DNA of 64,000 nt from Robinsoniella peoriensis (GCF_042680125.1 NZ_JBHTNY010000016.1), one strand, 5' to 3'; shown: positions 49,339 to 59,066, numbered from the stretch's first letter. Numbers and translations are program-made. The notes: generated by a model not told the origin, from the sequence alone.

Positions 49339-49767
49339 ATGTTGGGAATATTAATTGCACTTTTATCCGGAGCCCTGATGAGCGTACAGGGTGTTTTTAA
49401 TACGGACGTAACGAAAAATAGCAGTCTTTGGGTGGCAACCAGCTTTGTACAGTTTTCAGCATTAATTGTTTGCCTGATTGCTTGGTTTTTTACCGGACGG
49501 GAAAGCTTTGGGGCGATTTTACAGGTTCCGAATAAATTTGCTCTGCTGGGCGGTGTAATCGGAGCTTTTATCACAATAACTGTAATTAAGAGTATGGATT
49601 CCCTTGGACCGGCAAAGGCAGCCATGCTGATTGTAATTTCTCAGCTCATTGTGGCATATGTCATTGAATTGATGGGGATTTTCGGTGTGGAAAAGCAGCC
49701 TTTTGAATGGCGGAAGCTCTTAGGAATGGGCGTCGCAATCGTAGGAATTGTAATATTTAAGTGGTAA
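49339..49767 (+). CDS. YdcZ-family (DUF606) membrane transporter
   Basis: 142 residues with about five membrane helices, matching the half-sized DMT-superfamily YdcZ/DUF606 layout. ILIALLSGALMSVQGVFNT is the first helix, and SLGPAKAAMLIVISQLIVAYVI a later one with the conserved Gly/Pro. The substrate is unknown. ATG 49339 is used because AAAGGAG lies 8 bases upstream. That site is buried in a 16-bp hairpin, so translation may be switched or thermally sensitive. Confidence 0.82.
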   Translation: MLGILIALLSGALMSVQGVFNTDVTKNSSLWVATSFVQFSALIVCLIAWFFTGRESFGAILQVPNKFALLGGVIGAFITITVIKSMDSLGPAKAAMLIVISQLIVAYVIELMGIFGVEKQPFEWRKLLGMGVAIVGIVIFKW

Positions 49768-49781
49768 TTTAAAAATAGCTA

Positions 49782-49810
49782 TTGTAATCGGGGAGAAAGT
49801 TCGTTAAAAT
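49782..49810 (+). promoter_or_regulatory. SigA-type promoter before comEA
   Basis: TTGTAA (49782-49787), 17 bases, TAAAAT (49805-49810). Confidence 0.5.
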
Positions 49811-49866
49811 ATAAGAGATTGCATAGGGGGCCCTTACATCAAAATGATGAAAGGGGATTATGTAAT

Positions 49867-50487
49867 ATGAAGTTCAGAATCAAATGCTTAGGCGCCTGCA
49901 TCCTGCTGAGTGTACTCCTTTTGACCGGATGTCACGATAATGATATGCCTCTGGTTCTGGAGACAGAAACCATAGGGACAGAAGAGACAGGCAGTCAGGA
50001 TCAGAGTAACCGTCAAAGCGAAGAGCAGCATACGGACGTACAGATAAAGACTGAAATTTATATAGATGTGAGCGGGGCGGTTTTAAACCCTGGAGTCTAT
50101 GAGCTGCCTTCTGAGGCCAGAATTTATGAAGCTATAGAAAAGGCCGGCGGACTTCTTCCCGATGCAGATAAAGACTCACTGAATCAGGCAGAAAAGCTGA
50201 GTGACGGGCAGAAGATCAGAGTTTATACATCAGCAGAGGCCGAAACAATGGCGCAGGCTGAGATACCTGCAGCCCCCGGGGCACCAGGAGAAACCAGTAT
50301 TGTGAATTTGAATACAGCCGATGAGGCAGGACTTATGACACTGCCCGGAATAGGAGAAGCAAAAGCGAAGGATATTATTGCATATCGAACAGAACAGGGT
50401 GGTTTTAAAAGTATAGAAGAAATCAAGAACATCAGTGGAATCAAAGACGCAGTATTTAATAAAATAAAAGATAAAATAGTGGTTTAA
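49867..50487 (+). CDS. comEA: ComEA-family DNA-binding lipoprotein
   Basis: 206 residues. The signal peptide has a lipobox LLTGC, so it is membrane-anchored as a lipoprotein, where the usual ComEA has a simple helix anchor. An SLBB domain is seen at IYIDVSGAVLNPGVYELP, and the C-terminal helix-hairpin-helix at VNLNTADEAGLMTLPGIGEAKA. It binds incoming DNA for uptake by ComEC, encoded 3.3 kb downstream. AAAGGGG lies 12 bases before ATG 49867. Confidence 0.88.
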   Translation: MKFRIKCLGACILLSVLLLTGCHDNDMPLVLETETIGTEETGSQDQSNRQSEEQHTDVQIKTEIYIDVSGAVLNPGVYELPSEARIYEAIEKAGGLLPDADKDSLNQAEKLSDGQKIRVYTSAEAETMAQAEIPAAPGAPGETSIVNLNTADEAGLMTLPGIGEAKAKDIIAYRTEQGGFKSIEEIKNISGIKDAVFNKIKDKIVV

Positions 50488-50502
50488 TAAGGAGAATGAA
50501 GC

Positions 50503-51192
50503 ATGGGAAAGAAAGTATTAGTTGTTGATGATGAAAAGTTAATCGTAAAAGGGATTCGTTTCAGTCTGGAGCAGGATGGCATGGATGTAGATTGTGCATA
50601 TGACGGAGAAGAAGCGGTCAGACTTGCAAGAGAGAATGAATATGATATTATGCTTTTAGACGTCATGCTTCCAAAGCTGGATGGATTTGAGGTATGCCAG
50701 CAAGTCAGGGAATTTTCCAGTGTTCCGATTGTAATGCTAACTGCAAAAGGTGACGATATGGATAAAATTCTGGGATTGGAATATGGAGCAGATGATTATA
50801 TCACAAAGCCGTTTAATATTCTGGAGGTAAAGGCAAGGATCAAGGCAATCATCAGGCGTACGGCTAAAAAGGCAGAGGCATCGACCAGAGGCAGAATGGT
50901 TGAAGTAGGTGACCTGGTATTAGACTGTGAAGGAAGAAGAGTCAGCATAGCCGGGAAAGAAATTAATCTTACGGCAAAAGAATTCGATGTCCTGGAACTG
51001 CTTGTATTTAACCCAAACAAAGTATACAGCAGAGAAAATCTTCTGAACATCGTATGGGGATATGAATATCCGGGCGATGTAAGAACAGTGGATGTACATA
51101 TCAGACGTTTGCGTGAAAAAATAGAGATAAATCCAAGTGAGCCAAAGTATGTTCACACAAAGTGGGGCGTTGGTTATTATTTTCAGCATTAG
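50503..51192 (+). CDS. OmpR/PhoB-type response regulator
   Basis: 229 residues. The receiver has VLVVDDEKLIVKG, phospho-Asp in DIMLLDVMLPKLDG and Lys in DDYITKPFNI. The C-terminal winged helix has TAKEFDVLELL and DVHIRRLREKIE. It pairs with the histidine kinase encoded 105 bases on. AAGGAG precedes the ATG. The system resembles PhoP/WalR-class pairs; the signal is not inferable. Confidence 0.95.
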   Translation: MGKKVLVVDDEKLIVKGIRFSLEQDGMDVDCAYDGEEAVRLARENEYDIMLLDVMLPKLDGFEVCQQVREFSSVPIVMLTAKGDDMDKILGLEYGADDYITKPFNILEVKARIKAIIRRTAKKAEASTRGRMVEVGDLVLDCEGRRVSIAGKEINLTAKEFDVLELLVFNPNKVYSRENLLNIVWGYEYPGDVRTVDVHIRRLREKIEINPSEPKYVHTKWGVGYYFQH

Positions 51193-51220
51193 TTTTCAGA
51201 CACATTTTCAGACAGGCTCT
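51191..51220. repeat. Short palindromic repeat family, copy 3 (right end, partly duplicated)
   Basis: CATTTTCAGACAGGCTCT matches the repeat's right end. The TTTTCAGACA stretch is present twice in a row (51193-51202 and 51205-51214). Confidence 0.45.
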
Positions 51221-51239
51221 GGAGCAGGGCTGTGAAGAG

Positions 51240-51267
51240 GGGACGAGGCATCTGTGTGCATCGTCCC
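51240..51267 (+). other. Hairpin between response regulator and kinase genes
   Basis: GGGACGAGGCA pairs with TGCATCGTCCC (11 bp, one mismatch) around a 6-base loop. No T-run follows. It may tune relative expression of the two-component pair. Confidence 0.5.
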
Positions 51268-51297
51268 TGCTTAGAAAAAACGAGGGGATTATGAGAC

Positions 51298-52737
51298 GTG
51301 CGAGGGATTTTTAACAATAAATTTATCAAGAAATATGCCAAGAGCCTTCAAGTGCGCATATTTGTAATTTTCTGTCTGGTTGGAATGCTGCCGATTATGG
51401 TCCTGAAATTCGGGATTCTGAAAAGCTATGAAAACCAGTCTATTCAGCAACGGGGGAAAATGGTTCAAAACCAGTGCAATAATATTGCGGACCAATTAAG
51501 CGATTCGATGTATTTTCAGGGGAATTCATCGCCTGTCATTGATAATGAACTGGCACAACTGGCAAATCTGTACAGCGGACGTGTGGTGATTGTAAATAAT
51601 CAACTGCGGGTCATCAAAGATACATACGGGATTGACGAGAAAAAATTTATCGTATCAGAGGAACTGATCAAGAGTTTTAAAGGGGAAGATACCCTCCATT
51701 ATGATAAAGACGGAGAATTTATCGAAATGACCGTCCCTGTAAAAGATGCAGTTACCAAAGAATTAATCGGCGTTATGATTGTAAGCACGCCCACTCAGGA
51801 TATTAAAGATGCAAGGGATTTATTAGGCAGACAGGTATTCGTACTGCAGATTGTTTTGGCTCTTTGCGTTATTGGAATTGCATTCTACACATCCAAGATT
51901 CTGGTGCGTCCATTTGGTAAAGTGACGCAATCTCTGGAAGAGCTTACCGGGGGATTTCTGGAAGACGATATCAAGCTTTTAGACTATACGGAGACACAGC
52001 AGCTGTCGGAGGCATACAATAAAATGCTGGGCCGTATGAAGGCGCTGGATGATTCCAGGCAGGAATTCGTATCCAATGTCTCCCATGAGTTAAAGACACC
52101 CATTACCTCCATGAAGGTACTGGCTGATTCTCTTCTAATGCAGGAAGAAGTTCCCAATGAACTGTACAAGGAATTTATGACAGATATTGCAGAAGAAATT
52201 GATCGGGAAAATAAAATTATCAACGATCTGCTTTCTTTGGTTAAGCTGGATAAAAAGGCTTCGGATCTGAATATACAGCCTACAAATATCAATGAATTAT
52301 TAGAGCTCATTTTAAAAAGACTGCGGCCCATTGCAGCAAAACGCAATATCGAGCTGGTTCTGGAAACTTTCCGTCCGGTATCGGCAGAAGTGGATGAAAC
52401 AAAGCTGACTCTTGCAGTATCTAATCTTGTAGAAAACGCGATTAAATATAACAAGGAAGGCGGATGGGTTCATGTGTCCATCAACGTAGACCATAAGTAT
52501 TTTTATGTGAAGGTAGAGGATTCCGGAATGGGTATACCCGAAGAATCCCAGGAACATATTTTTGAACGGTTCTACCGGGTGGATAAATCACATTCAAGGG
52601 AAATCGGAGGCACGGGTCTTGGTCTTGCTATTACAAGAAATGCAATACTAATGCACCGGGGTGCGATTAAAGTATACAGTAAAGAGGGAGAAGGGACGAC
52701 TTTTACCGTTAGGATTCCTTTGAATTATGTAGGATAA
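51298..52737 (+). CDS. Sensor histidine kinase (HAMP-HisKA-HATPase)
   Basis: 479 residues. There are two membrane helices (IFVIFCLVGMLPIMVLKFG and FVLQIVLALCVIGIAFYTS) around an extracellular sensor. HAMP is followed by HisKA with the phospho-His in FVSNVSHELKTPITSM, and a HATPase_c with NLVENAIKYN and GTGLGLAITRN. The start is GTG 51298 after GAGGGG. An ATG seven bases earlier opens only a seven-codon frame, which overlaps this start and could affect its use. It is the cognate kinase of the upstream regulator. Confidence 0.92.
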   Translation: MRGIFNNKFIKKYAKSLQVRIFVIFCLVGMLPIMVLKFGILKSYENQSIQQRGKMVQNQCNNIADQLSDSMYFQGNSSPVIDNELAQLANLYSGRVVIVNNQLRVIKDTYGIDEKKFIVSEELIKSFKGEDTLHYDKDGEFIEMTVPVKDAVTKELIGVMIVSTPTQDIKDARDLLGRQVFVLQIVLALCVIGIAFYTSKILVRPFGKVTQSLEELTGGFLEDDIKLLDYTETQQLSEAYNKMLGRMKALDDSRQEFVSNVSHELKTPITSMKVLADSLLMQEEVPNELYKEFMTDIAEEIDRENKIINDLLSLVKLDKKASDLNIQPTNINELLELILKRLRPIAAKRNIELVLETFRPVSAEVDETKLTLAVSNLVENAIKYNKEGGWVHVSINVDHKYFYVKVEDSGMGIPEESQEHIFERFYRVDKSHSREIGGTGLGLAITRNAILMHRGAIKVYSKEGEGTTFTVRIPLNYVG

Positions 52738-52751
52738 TGGGGAGATACAAC

Positions 52752-53822
52752 ATGAAGAATTTCTTTAAACTATTGCTGATTGCAGCAGTGCTGCTGGCTT
52801 TGTCCGGATGTACAAAAAAGATGACAGAGCAGGCAAATCTGAAGATTTACTGTACAAACAGCGAAGGAACAAAACTTGTAGAAGAAAATTATAAGGCTTC
52901 CTCTGCCAACCCGGAAGACATGATCCGGGAGATGCTGGATAAGCTAAAGGCTGATCCGTCTCCAATGGAGCATAGAAGTGCTATCCCAAAAGATGTTCAT
53001 ATTGCGGGGTATCTGCTGGAGGGTAAACAGCTGATCTTAACATTTGATGATGCTTATCAGAAAATGAACAATGTAACAGAAGTGCTTATGAGGGCTGCAA
53101 TAGTGAAAACTCTGGTTCAAATCGAAGGCGTGGATGATGTAGTCTTCAAGATTGGTGACCAGGAACTGATGGACGATACGGGCAATCCTATTGGTCCAAT
53201 GAATGCAGACACCTTTATCGATACAAAAGGAAAGGGGATCAATTCCTATCAATATGCGTCACTGACATTATATTTTGCAAATGAAGACGGTACCAGGCTG
53301 GTAAAAGAGATGCGTAATGTGCATTACTCAACAAACACAACCCTGGAAAAGGTAGTTTTGGAACAGCTGATTGCAGGCCCGGTTAATACAAAGCTTCAGC
53401 CCGTTTTACCCGCTAATACGAAAGTGTCGAATGTATTGGCTGATAAGGAAAGCTGTACCATTAATTTTGATGAAAGCTTTAATAAGATTCTTTTAGACAG
53501 GGAAATTTTACCGGAGGTCACAATTTATGCCATGGTTAATTCAATCATTGATTCCTGTAAAATTACCAGAGTCCAGATGCAGATAGGCGGAAATGCCGAA
53601 GTGCAATACCGGGATAAGATTAGTTTCAAAGTGCCGTTTGAACGCAGCAAAGATATTATCATGCAGGTAGAGGGCACGAAACAAGAGAGTACCGTACCTG
53701 ACAGCCAGACAGATACGGATATGACCGGAACAGAAAATGATTCCAGTGTTCATGAACCAACCATGGGGATTGATCCAAATCTGAAGCAGGAAACGGATAC
53801 CACAAAGGAGAGTGACAAGTGA
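52752..53822 (+). CDS. GerMN-domain lipoprotein
   Basis: 356 residues. The signal peptide ends in lipobox LSGC. Two GerMN (sporulation/germination-type) domains follow, with the repeating LxxLxxGP pattern in VVLEQLIAGPVNTKLQPVLP. The C-terminus is low-complexity and rich in Thr, Glu and Asp. GerMN proteins act in envelope or germination processes; with the sensor kinase next to it, it could be an accessory sensor (inference). GGGGAG lies 7 bases before ATG 52752. Its stop overlaps the comEC start by 4 bases. Confidence 0.88.
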   Translation: MKNFFKLLLIAAVLLALSGCTKKMTEQANLKIYCTNSEGTKLVEENYKASSANPEDMIREMLDKLKADPSPMEHRSAIPKDVHIAGYLLEGKQLILTFDDAYQKMNNVTEVLMRAAIVKTLVQIEGVDDVVFKIGDQELMDDTGNPIGPMNADTFIDTKGKGINSYQYASLTLYFANEDGTRLVKEMRNVHYSTNTTLEKVVLEQLIAGPVNTKLQPVLPANTKVSNVLADKESCTINFDESFNKILLDREILPEVTIYAMVNSIIDSCKITRVQMQIGGNAEVQYRDKISFKVPFERSKDIIMQVEGTKQESTVPDSQTDTDMTGTENDSSVHEPTMGIDPNLKQETDTTKESDK

Positions 53823-56035
53823 CAAGAAGACCGCTTTGTGTCATTTGTTTTCTGGTGATCGGCTGGCTGCTGGTCAGCGGGAAGTACGGGATGAATGAAA
53901 ATTCATCCTGGACCTCCCGGCTTTATGACAAAAAAATAACCGTCACAGGCCGGCTTGTGAAACAGGAACAAAGCGCCACATCAAATCAATTATATCTGAA
54001 AAACAATTCTATTATTTATCAATCGAAATCTTATAAAATTCCAAAACAAAAACAAATTCTTATATTTACCGACGATGTAACAATGTATAAGGCTGGCAGT
54101 TTACTAAAAGTAACCGGGATCTGCCGGGAAATGGAAGAGCCGGGAAACCCGGGACAGTTTGATTTAAAAAAGTACTATGAAATTAAAGGAATCCAGATGG
54201 TTCTGAATAAGGGAAAAGTGAATGATACCGGCAGTAAGTATTGGCATATCCGGCAGTTTCTGTGGGACATGAGACAACGCTTTAAACGGACGTTTCTTCA
54301 AGTAGCAGGGGAAGAAAATGCCTCTGTACTGACCGCAATGCTGCTGGGAGAAAAAAAGGAACTTGACCCGGAAGTGAAAAGCTTATATCAAGATAACGGG
54401 ATCGCTCATATTTTGGCAATTTCCGGTCTGCATATCTCCATGCTGGGAATCGCTTTACACAAACTACTGCGCAAACTGGGGATTTCCTGGTACATATCCG
54501 GGGGAGCAGCAGGAATTACGATGTGTGCATACGGCTTGATGACGGGATTTGGCGTTTCCACCACCCGTGCGGTTATTATGTTCCTGATGTACCTGCTGGC
54601 GGGGATTCTGGGCAGGACTTATGATATTGTGTCAGCACTTGCTCTGGCTGCGGTAATGATTTTAATAGAGAATCCGCGGTACCTGACAGATGCAGGCTTC
54701 TTATTATCTTTTCTGGCAGTACTTGGTGCAGCTGTACTGGCACCTGTGATGCGGGATATATTCTCCTGTAAAAATAAACTGCTGGAATCATTTCTGGTCA
54801 GCATGGCGATTCAGCTTACAACGGTTCCCATTGTGTTATACTTTTATTTTGAAATCCCCCTGTATGGAGTAGCTTTAAACCTGATCGTGATCCCGCTGAT
54901 GAGTCTCGTATTGGGATTTGGCATTGCAGGCGGTATAGCTGGTCTTATTTCTATTCCGGCGGGTATCTTCCTGATCTCCCCCTGTTATTATATATTAGGA
55001 CTGTATAAATACCTCTGTGTTGCGGTACTGCAGCTGCCATTTACAAAAGTGATCATTGGAAAACCCCAATTATGGCAGATTATTTTATATTATCTTATTT
55101 TACTGGCCTTATGTCTGATTAAACAAAATAAACAGTATGGAGAGGTTGTAAAGTGGGTATGGGGAACAGCATTTATGTTCTTTCTGATTTCCAGACAGCC
55201 CATAACAGGGATGAGAATTACCTTTCTGGATGTGGGGCAGGGGGATGGCATCTGTATCCAGGCGCCCGGAGGAATAAATTGTTTCATTGACGGGGGCAGC
55301 AGTGATGTAAAACTGGTAGGGAGTAAAAGGATTGAGCCCTTTCTTAAAAGCCGGGGGATTCAGGAACTGGATTATCTTTTTATCAGCCATATGGATGCCG
55401 ACCATATAAATGGAATTATGGAACTACTGCAGGCATATGCTTTAAACTTAGCAGGAGATAATGCCTCCGGAGTGTCAATCCGGCATCTGATCTTGCCAAA
55501 ATTGGCAAAAAAGGATGAAGAATATCTGGAAATTGAAAATTTAGCGAAAAAAAATAAAATAAAGGTTCTATATTTTCAAAAAGGTGATAGAATTTTAAAT
55601 GGCAGGTTTTCTTTTTCCTGTCTTCATCCTTCTGGGAATGCAAATTCGGAAGACAGAAATGAAAATTCTATGGTATTGCAAATGACCTATAAAAATTTTC
55701 GTATATTTCTTGCAGGAGATGTGGAAGGAAAGGGAGAAGAAGAGTTAATGGGATCAAAGGAGTTGAAAAGGGCTGATATTTTAAAAGTTGCACACCACGG
55801 TTCAAAAAACAGCACACCAGACGCCTTTCTGGATAAAGTTCGTCCCCAGATAGGTATCTTGTCCTATGGAAAAGAAAACCGTTATGGACATCCCCATGAA
55901 GAACTTCTGAATCGTCTTCGGATGGCCGGGGTGACTTATTATTCCACCACGGATTATGGAGCCCTGGAAGTGAGCAGTGATGGCGAAGAAATGAATATTC
56001 ACGGGATGAAAAACCCAAAAAAATCAGATAAGTAA
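53819..56035 (+). CDS. comEC: ComEC/Rec2 DNA-uptake channel protein
   Basis: 738 residues: DUF4131/OB region at about 30-120, the Competence membrane domain with many helices (starting near GENASVLTAMLLGEKKEL), and a C-terminal metallo-beta-lactamase domain with HMDADHINGIMELL and VAHHGSKNSTPDAFL. It forms the channel for single-stranded DNA. The GTG start at 53819 overlaps the GerMN stop (GTGA). Together with comEA it suggests competence capability, though ComFA and pilus genes are not in the window. The full domain set is present, so it is likely functional. Confidence 0.93.
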   Translation: MTRRPLCVICFLVIGWLLVSGKYGMNENSSWTSRLYDKKITVTGRLVKQEQSATSNQLYLKNNSIIYQSKSYKIPKQKQILIFTDDVTMYKAGSLLKVTGICREMEEPGNPGQFDLKKYYEIKGIQMVLNKGKVNDTGSKYWHIRQFLWDMRQRFKRTFLQVAGEENASVLTAMLLGEKKELDPEVKSLYQDNGIAHILAISGLHISMLGIALHKLLRKLGISWYISGGAAGITMCAYGLMTGFGVSTTRAVIMFLMYLLAGILGRTYDIVSALALAAVMILIENPRYLTDAGFLLSFLAVLGAAVLAPVMRDIFSCKNKLLESFLVSMAIQLTTVPIVLYFYFEIPLYGVALNLIVIPLMSLVLGFGIAGGIAGLISIPAGIFLISPCYYILGLYKYLCVAVLQLPFTKVIIGKPQLWQIILYYLILLALCLIKQNKQYGEVVKWVWGTAFMFFLISRQPITGMRITFLDVGQGDGICIQAPGGINCFIDGGSSDVKLVGSKRIEPFLKSRGIQELDYLFISHMDADHINGIMELLQAYALNLAGDNASGVSIRHLILPKLAKKDEEYLEIENLAKKNKIKVLYFQKGDRILNGRFSFSCLHPSGNANSEDRNENSMVLQMTYKNFRIFLAGDVEGKGEEELMGSKELKRADILKVAHHGSKNSTPDAFLDKVRPQIGILSYGKENRYGHPHEELLNRLRMAGVTYYSTTDYGALEVSSDGEEMNIHGMKNPKKSDK

Positions 56036-56097
56036 AATTTTCAAAGAAAAATAAAGGAAAAAACCATTTTTTGCGGAATATATTTAGTATGAGAATG

Positions 56098-56183
56098 TTA
56101 GAGCGTGTTTGAAAATTCATTTGGAACGAATCACCCAAAAAGTGAGACACACAGCTGCCGGAAAGCAATTTCAAACACGATCT
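56098..56183. repeat. Short palindromic repeat family, copy 4 (complete, 86 bp)
   Basis: Terminal arms AGAGCGTGTTTGAAA (56100-56114) and TTTCAAACACGATCT (56169-56183) match as an inverted repeat in 14 of 15 positions. The inner part includes CAGCTGCCGGAAAGCAATTT, shared with copy 1. It has no coding capacity and lies just before dgt. Confidence 0.75.
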
Positions 56184-56200
56184 GGAAAAGGAGGAGACAG

Positions 56201-57211
56201 GTGCTGACGATCAGAGAAAAAGCAGAACTTAGAGAAGAACAGATTTTTAGTCCCTATGCATCTTTGAGTAAGAACTCCAGGGGCCGGGACAGAGATGAAC
56301 CACAGTGTGATATCCGTCCGGTATACCAGAGAGACCGGGACCGGATTTTGCACTGTAAGTCTTTTCGCAGGCTGAAGCATAAGACACAGGTGTTTTTGAC
56401 TCCCTTGGGAGACCACTATCGGACCCGCCTGACTCACACGCTGGAGGTTTCCCAGACGGCAAGGACGATTGCACAGGCATTAGGGCTCAATGACAACCTG
56501 GCAGAGGCAATTGCCCTGGGACATGACCTGGGACACACTCCTTTCGGACATTCCGGAGAAAGTGCGTTGAATGAAGTCTGCCCGCTGGGATTTGCTCATT
56601 TTGAACAGAGTGTGCGGGTAGTGGAGTTACTTGAGAAAAAAGGAAAAGGATTAAACCTTACCTGGGAAGTGCGGGATGGGATTTTAAATCACAGAACCGC
56701 CGGTGATCCAAACACACTGGAAGGAAAAGTTGTGCGGCTTTCGGATAAGATTGCTTATATTAATCATGATATTGATGATGCAGAGCGTGCCGGTATCCTT
56801 CGGGAAGAAGATATTCCACTGGAGTATCGGGAGATTTTGGGATTTACCATCCGGGAAAGGTTAAATACCCTGATTCATGATATTGTAAGAAACAGTGAGG
56901 ATAAAGCGGATATCATTATGTCACCTCATATAGAAGAGGCAATGCAGGGGCTTAGGTCCTTTATGTTCAAGCACGTTTACCGCAATCCAAAAGCTAAGGG
57001 AGAAGAGGCAAGAGCCAGGAATATGCTGCAGGAATTATACTATTATTATTCCAGGCACCTGGAAATGCTGCCAGGCGAATATCTCGAGCTGATTGAAAAA
57101 AGAAATGAAAGAGAAGAGCGGGTTGTGTGCGATTACATAGCTGGTATGACAGACCAGTATTCCATAAATAGGTTTTCGGAGCTTTTTATTCCGAAGTCCT
57201 GGCAGGTGTAA
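56201..57211 (+). CDS. dgt: Deoxyguanosinetriphosphate triphosphohydrolase (dGTPase)
   Basis: 336 residues, HD-domain hydrolase. It removes triphosphate from dGTP or related dNTPs. HD motifs are TRLTHTLEVSQTART, ALGHDLGHTPFGHSGE and the later SDKIAYINHDIDDAE. GTG 56201 is chosen because AGGAGG lies 8 bases upstream; an in-frame ATG 32 codons earlier falls in a palindromic repeat. It heads the dgt-dnaG-rpoD-trmK-nif3 row, 11 bases before dnaG. Confidence 0.93.
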   Translation: MLTIREKAELREEQIFSPYASLSKNSRGRDRDEPQCDIRPVYQRDRDRILHCKSFRRLKHKTQVFLTPLGDHYRTRLTHTLEVSQTARTIAQALGLNDNLAEAIALGHDLGHTPFGHSGESALNEVCPLGFAHFEQSVRVVELLEKKGKGLNLTWEVRDGILNHRTAGDPNTLEGKVVRLSDKIAYINHDIDDAERAGILREEDIPLEYREILGFTIRERLNTLIHDIVRNSEDKADIIMSPHIEEAMQGLRSFMFKHVYRNPKAKGEEARARNMLQELYYYYSRHLEMLPGEYLELIEKRNEREERVVCDYIAGMTDQYSINRFSELFIPKSWQV

Positions 57212-57222
57212 GGAGAGTTAAA

Positions 57223-58989
57223 ATGTTTTATTCAGATGACATGATAGAAGAAATAAGGTTAAAAAATGATATCGTTGATGTAATTTCAGGATATGTAAAA
57301 CTGCAGAGGAAAGGGAGTTCCTATTTCGGACTGTGTCCGTTCCATAATGAAAAGTCTCCCTCCTTTTCAGTAAGCCCGGCAAAACAGATGTATTACTGCT
57401 TTGGCTGCGGAGCAGGTGGAAATGTATTTACCTTTGTTATGGAATACGAAAATTACACCTTTCCGGAAGCTGTAAAATTTCTGGCTGACCGCGTAGGTGT
57501 GGATCTGCCGGAGCAGGAATATAATGAAGAAATGAAAAAGCAGCAGGATTTAAAAAGCCGTATTCTGGATTTAAATAAAATGGCTGCTAATTACTTTTAT
57601 TTCCAGCTTAGCCAGGAGTGCGGCAGGCAGGCGATGGATTATCTGAAGGGCAGAGAATTAAGCGATGAGACCATCAAAGGATTTGGCCTTGGATTTGCAA
57701 ATAAATACAGTGATGATTTATATCTGTATTTGAAAAAGAAAGGGATCTCGGACGAGCTGTTAAGCCAGTCGGGATTGATGAACGTGGATGAGAAACATGG
57801 AATGTATGATAAATTCTGGAACCGCGTTATTTTCCCAATAATGGATGTAAATGGAAGGGTGATTGGTTTCGGCGGCCGTGTAATGGGGGATGGAAAGCCT
57901 AAATACTTAAATTCACCGGAAACGAAGGTATTTGATAAGAGCCGTAATCTATACGGTTTAAACATTGCCAGAACATCCAGAAAGAAAAATCTCCTGGTCT
58001 GCGAGGGCTACATGGATGTAATCTCCATGCACCAGGCAGGATTCAAAAATGCGGTAGCTTCTTTAGGTACGGCGCTGACGACTCAGCATGCGAGCCTTTT
58101 AAAGCGGTACACAGAAGAGGTAGTACTAACTTATGACAGTGATGAGGCCGGTCTGAAAGCGGCACTTCGGGCTATTCCGATATTAAAGGCAGCGGGACTT
58201 TCAGCAAAAGTGCTGGATATGAAGCCATATAAGGATCCGGATGAATTTATCAAAGCTCTTGGAGCAGAGGCTTTTCAGGATCGAATTGATCATGCAGTAA
58301 ACAGTTTCTTTTTTGAAATAGATGTGATGCAAAAGGGTTATAATATGGATGACCCGGAAAGCAAAACCGATTTTTATAATCAGGTTGCAAAGAGACTTCT
58401 GGAATTCGAGCAGGAACTGGAACGGGAAAATTATATAGAAGCCATTGCCTCCAGGTATCATGTGGGATTTGAAAATCTCAGAAAATTGGTTAACCGTATG
58501 GCTATGAAGAGCATTTCAGCACCGGAAATAAAGCAGAGGCCGAAAAACCGGAATGCGGAAAAGGAAGATGGGATGCTGAAATCCCAAAAACTGCTGCTGA
58601 CCTGGCTGATCGAAAATCCCGGTTTGTTTGCACAGATAAAACCATACGTAGGACCGGATGATTTTACCACAGAGTTGTATCATACAGTGGCAGGAATGCT
58701 GTTTGAACAGTATGAGAACGGTGCTTTAAATCCGGCAAAAATCATTAATCATTTTACAGATCCTGAGCAGCAAAGAGAAACCGCTGCACTTTTTAATACC
58801 AGTATCCGCGTTGAGACAAAAGAAGAAATGAATAAAGCACTAAAAGAGACAATCGCAAGAGTGATGAATAATAGCATCGAGTATAAGACCACACATCTGG
58901 ATCCTACAGATATTGTTGGTCTTCAGCAGATTATCCAGGCAAAGCGAAGGCTTCAGGATATTGAAAAAGTGCATATTTCCCTGGATTGA
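57223..58989 (+). CDS. dnaG: DNA primase
   Basis: 588 residues. The N-terminal CHC2 zinc finger has CPFHNEKSPSFSVSP and YYCFGCGAGG. The catalytic core has FWNRVIFPIMDVNGRVIGFG and a TOPRIM domain, CEGYMDVISMHQAG, with YDSDEAGLKAALR. The C-terminal helicase-interaction domain begins near KSQKLLLTWLIENP. It makes primers for replication. AAGGAGAG lies 6 bases before the ATG. Confidence 0.96.
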   Translation: MFYSDDMIEEIRLKNDIVDVISGYVKLQRKGSSYFGLCPFHNEKSPSFSVSPAKQMYYCFGCGAGGNVFTFVMEYENYTFPEAVKFLADRVGVDLPEQEYNEEMKKQQDLKSRILDLNKMAANYFYFQLSQECGRQAMDYLKGRELSDETIKGFGLGFANKYSDDLYLYLKKKGISDELLSQSGLMNVDEKHGMYDKFWNRVIFPIMDVNGRVIGFGGRVMGDGKPKYLNSPETKVFDKSRNLYGLNIARTSRKKNLLVCEGYMDVISMHQAGFKNAVASLGTALTTQHASLLKRYTEEVVLTYDSDEAGLKAALRAIPILKAAGLSAKVLDMKPYKDPDEFIKALGAEAFQDRIDHAVNSFFFEIDVMQKGYNMDDPESKTDFYNQVAKRLLEFEQELERENYIEAIASRYHVGFENLRKLVNRMAMKSISAPEIKQRPKNRNAEKEDGMLKSQKLLLTWLIENPGLFAQIKPYVGPDDFTTELYHTVAGMLFEQYENGALNPAKIINHFTDPEQQRETAALFNTSIRVETKEEMNKALKETIARVMNNSIEYKTTHLDPTDIVGLQQIIQAKRRLQDIEKVHISLD

Positions 58990-59066
58990 GGACAGAATAG
59001 TAATCAGTACAGCATTGATTAGTAAGCCTGAGATCTCGGTGGAAGCTATGAAAGGAAGGATGCAGG

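Noticed and set aside
51291..51314. Seven-codon frame overlapping the kinase start
   Set aside because: No evidence of a functional peptide; noted only as a possible influence on use of the GTG start.
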